Shown here one piece after another: positions 60,660 through 64,000 of a DNA stretch of 64,000 nucleotides. The first letter of the stretch is position 1; each line of letters starts with the position of its first letter. A program made the translations under genes and the position numbers. This stretch comes from Cercis canadensis (lineage: Eukaryota > Streptophyta > Magnoliopsida > Fabales > Fabaceae), in contig QAOA01006081.1 of NCBI GenBank assembly GCA_003255065.1, forward strand, positions 762,760-826,759, written 5' to 3'. Under the pieces are notes generated by a model. That model was given only the letters and a program-made list of their open reading frames with translations. It ran no database searches and had not been told where the DNA came from.

Positions 60660-61135
60660 GTTTGTAAAGAGAAACCGTAGTGCGATAGTGTTACATTAGC
60701 CCAAGATCAACAAGCTTGGTGAAGAAAAGCAAGCCAAAGAAAAGAATAGAACTCTAATGATCGATAAGAGAATAAGACTTGTATTTTTTCTGATACACAA
60801 AAGTGAAAGATTACATAGGTATTTATAGGACTCAAATGAAAAAATGTCCATCCCCTAATTAATTCTTAATACATGAACCACACTAAAAACTAGAATTTGT
60901 TGAATAAGCTTCTTGAGAAACAAAGAGACATTATACATGAACCACACTAAACTAGAATTATTGAGTAAATAAGCTTCTTGAGAAATGAAGAGACTTATTC
61001 TAAAAAATTATTTTACTAATTTCAACAGTTTGATGGTGATGGAATGCTGAGTTTTGTCTTTCCACGCCACCTACCCCAAAAAAGGGAACTTGTTCGATGC
61101 TCAATTATTTTATCAAATAAGCCAACATTCCCTAA
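60660..61135 (-). mobile_element. LTR-like block, possible solo LTR
   Basis: On the minus strand CCTATAAATACCTATGTAAT resembles an LTR TATA box followed by a transcribed R region ending in AATACAAGTCTTATTCTC. Upstream of it lie two tandem copies of a 60-bp unit (60870-60929 and 60934-60994, starting TACATGAACCACACTAAA), as in LTR enhancers. No coding region or partner LTR, and the ends are not fixed. Confidence 0.4.
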
Positions 61136-62246
61136 ACTGAGTTCACATTCATATGCTTGCTTTGTCAATGATGAAAAATACATAATAAATTAATTAGTAT
61201 TTTGAAGATTAAATAAAAAGTAGAAAAGGAAAGAAATTCCCCATAGTTTATGTAAGACGATTTAATTTTGTATTAAGAAATTGGAAAGAGGCTTTCGCAA
61301 GGAAAAAGAATTTTTGTCTTTTTGTATCTGTATTTTTTTTTAAAAAAAAAAATCTAGTTGGAGATATTAAGGGACAATGACTTTGTCTTTTTATATGTGT
61401 ATCGCAATTTTTTTGTCACTAAATAAAAGTATATTTATAAGTTTCGTGTTCGAATCTAGAATCATAGTCAAAAATACTAAACAAATATGCTAGTACTAGT
61501 GACGGACACAAGTCTTATATTCAAACATTCATATTGTTACAAAAAAGAATTACAAGATGTATAATCCTCAAATAACAAACCACAAGAATAATTAAAGCAA
61601 GGATTTTGACTTCAATATCTCAACTTTTGGGAGAATTATATTTACCAGTTTGACTTAGTCTTAGTGATATTATGTATATTCTAGGATTAACCGTAGTTAC
61701 GAAGTTATTTAAAAAAGGAAAAACTTAAGATAGATGTGGCAGTGGGATATCCTAATTGGGCATATGTTTCCTCCAAAAACTAAAAGGGAATAAATCTCTA
61801 TTTTTCATGATTTTTCCTATTTATGTATGCAAAATAGGAGACCTAGGTCAAATTCATCATAGGATGGTAGAAAAAGAAGAGGCAAAGTTTCTATCCGTCA
61901 CCTAAAATCCAACCTAATTAATTTGGACTCGTTTGGTGGCGATTAATGATCCATTTATGGCGAGATATCAGAATCTTTTTCACTAATGAAGCTTGACTCC
62001 AATGTATGGTGGGGTTAAGTTATATACCGGCAATGTTGACTGACTTCTTTCAATATTCAATATGGCCTTTTCTTCCTTTCTGATATGCATTACTGTCAAA
62101 ACAATAATTTAATGTAGATAAGTATATATACACTTGCTTATGAACTACAGTTTATAGGGAAAGAAATAGAAATGTTCATCTCACCACTCTTGCTTAGTTT
62201 CACACTTTATCGATAAGGGTCTTAGATAAATCTCTAAAATGCAGGG
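61136..62246. other. Intergenic, no gene seen
   Basis: AT-rich with A and T runs; nothing recognisable on either strand. Confidence 0.55.
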
Positions 62247-62765
62247 TTTTTTTTTTTTTTAGGGGAAAAAGAGGAATGCATTAAGAAGCATAAAAACCCA
62301 TTAAGAATATATCAAAGATAAAAGGAGGGTGAGACTTAACCCAACATTTACATCATTAAGTTGTTGAAACTAACGAGCAAGTTAATGGACAATTATATTG
62401 CCAGCACAACGAAAACCTGACATTATGGATTTAATATCATTAATAATGATCTTCAACTCTAATTGAACCATCAGACACACCATGTAATTAGCTATTCCAA
62501 ACAATTAGACAATCACGCCTTCTATAAGAACTTCCATAAATTGTAAATCCTGAACAAGAAGTGCTTCTCAGAAAGTCCAGGCCATCACAATTGGAGAGAA
62601 TAAAGAAAAGTAAAGTTTGGAAGTAGTCGCATAACATGTGTCATGACTATCCCACACAACCATACCCATACCTCCTTTACCTAACTCAAAGAAAACCGTT
62701 GCAGCCATTTACTTTGAAGACATAATTAGGAGGCGGGCACCAACCAACCTGAGTAGCATTGGAGG
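62247..62765 (-). pseudogene. LINE RNase H-like domain relic
   Basis: Minus-strand pieces CPPPNYVFKVNGCNGF, KGGMGMV, SKLYFSLFSPIVMAWTF and IINDIKSIMSGFRCAGNIIV resemble the C-terminal RNase H (RVT_3-like) domain of plant non-LTR retrotransposons, in shifting frames with stops. A T run at 62247-62260 would be the poly(A) tail. Confidence 0.55.
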
Positions 62766-63540
62766 ACTGAGAGGGTTGCAGGTTTAACTAGGTTCATAGT
62801 AATATATTTCGGTGGTAAAGATAATATATAGTATGTCTAACATTTAAGAGTACAAGTTTAAAAAATAAAAACTATCATTTTTTTTTCCCAATATTATACA
62901 CTAAGGAGGTAACGTTTTCTCTATTTTTTGTCGCTTGGATCATTTATATAAATACGTATGTTTATAGAAATTGAGATGATGAGAATACCATTTAGATTAT
63001 AATTGTCAAAGGAGGATATTGTTCATCCCTTTGAGAATATTTATGGTACAAATATGTGGGTAAGATGGTGTACTATTACATTAGATGGTATTTACACCCT
63101 CCATGTACAATATTTGGACAATACATCCGAGACTCAAATTCTCAGAAACTTTTCATAGTAGAAGGATGATATGTGTAAATAGAATGACCTATTCCATATA
63201 TAACATGAAGCAGCCGAGTGATGACTTGTGGGACTAATTTTTATGTATCTACGAGAATAATACATAGTTTTTTGTTTCAAGCATCACCAGTTTATGAGAA
63301 GAACAAACGATCAAGGAGAACATATGGGCCTTTTTATGCTTCTTTATGGGCCTTATTCTTTAAGCTCCTTCAAAACATCATGGGCTTTTCCTTTTGTGAT
63401 ATGGGCTTAACATACATGATTATCCTCTATATCAGCTAAGTTCCGGGCCAGGTATAACTGATAGACATTTCCTAAAATACATATGATTCCCTTATTTTCT
63501 ATGACAAAGGAAGTAATCTTACGATTATGTAATATTCTCT
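62766..63540. other. Intergenic, no gene seen
   Basis: Mixed AT-rich sequence with a 73-codon frame of no recognised family near 63218-63439. Confidence 0.45.
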
Positions 63541-63544
63541 GTTG

Positions 63545-63860
63545 CACCGAGACATGAGATTTGGTGGCGTCCCCGTTTCAGAAACGGGGACGAAACGTGA
63601 AACGCGTCCCAGACGTTGGAAACACTGAAAAATACGATTTTTATGGGTTTTTTTGAATTTTAACGTTTCGAAACAAGAAGTTTCGTAAAAAAAAAAAAAG
63701 ACTGATCATTTGATACGACGTCATTTTGAGTGACCGCTTTTTTCATTTAGTGGAACGACGCCGTATCATGCAATGAAGGCAGCCTAAACGTCCCAAAACG
63801 ACGCCGTTTGAAGCTGTGTCTCAATTTTCACCTTCAACTCTAGTTCAATTCAGATTTTAA
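63545..63860. repeat. GC-rich palindromic repeat block
   Basis: A perfect 11-bp inverted repeat with a 1-nt spacer (GTCCCCGTTTC and GAAACGGGGAC, 63569-63591) is followed by repeated GAAACG units and two ACGACGCCGT motifs with a related ATACGACGTC. It stands out from AT-rich surroundings and is probably the end of a transposon extending past the window. Confidence 0.5.
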
Positions 63861-64000
63861 GGCATGTGGACACCATTTTCTCCCTCAAGCTCCTCTGGTT
63901 TCTCTTTGGTGGTGTCAAGTTTCTTCCTCAACCTTGAGAATTTTAAGTTTTTAACATTGTTCACGTTATTTGATATATATATATATACACGTGGCGTCCT

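Noticed and set aside
61440..61475. GTGTTCGAATCTAGA as a tRNA B box
   Set aside because: No A box, acceptor stem or cloverleaf around it.
1..64000. CRISPR arrays, prophage or bacterial operons
   Set aside because: The window is plant nuclear DNA; the spaced repeats present are transposon ends, LTRs and microsatellites.

Overview
The window is nuclear DNA of a eudicot plant. The evidence is GT-AG introns throughout, the AT-rich intergenic DNA, plant-specific gene families, and nested plant transposable elements (chromovirus, copia, hAT, MULE and LINE). The exact species cannot be read from it. It behaves like a draft assembly of a heterozygous diploid: at least four single N bases (10740, 15655, 19345, 40442) sit exactly where a stretch of roughly 270-800 bp ends and then restarts, identical or nearly so, which looks like unmerged overlapping contig ends. 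Other Ns sit in homopolymers.

Layout. 1-1630: promoter, exon 1 and exon 2 of a Spinster-type MFS transporter (copy A). 2319-3900 (-): a two-exon short-chain dehydrogenase/reductase whose start codon lies about 40 bp below the end of a copia LTR. 4154-5187: decayed copia pol fragment, cut at 5188 by a decayed TTF-type hAT transposon. 10028-17605: second copy of the Spinster promoter and exon 1, then, after an N, exons 4-16. Exon 3 is absent from the window. 18901-19306: palindromic MULE-type MITE. 19902-20144: short orphan ORF. 20744-20863 (-): a U5 spliceosomal snRNA gene with USE, TATA and 3' box. 22116-26498 (-): plastid soluble inorganic pyrophosphatase. 27.3-30.6 kb: LINE tail, an hAT-like element carrying an apparent captured exon, and a MULE with a 9-bp target duplication. 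31188-45531 (+): an ankyrin-DHHC protein S-acyltransferase in 13 exons, with a 5.5-kb nearly intact chromovirus in intron 4. 46793-49722 (-): L-galactose dehydrogenase, tail-to-tail with the previous gene. 54022-56061 (+): a group IVa bHLH transcription factor. 56.1-64 kb: gene-poor AT-rich DNA with an LTR-like block, a LINE relic and palindromic repeats.

The genes are ordinary single-function plant loci and not a pathway cluster: ascorbate synthesis (L-galactose dehydrogenase), plastid pyrophosphate removal, protein palmitoylation, a lysosphingolipid-type transporter, a reductase, a transcription factor and a splicing RNA. I found no convincing new system. The most useful observations are the U5 snRNA gene, the LTR immediately upstream of the reductase, the broken/duplicated Spinster locus, the N-marked duplications, and the transposons with readable target-site duplications.
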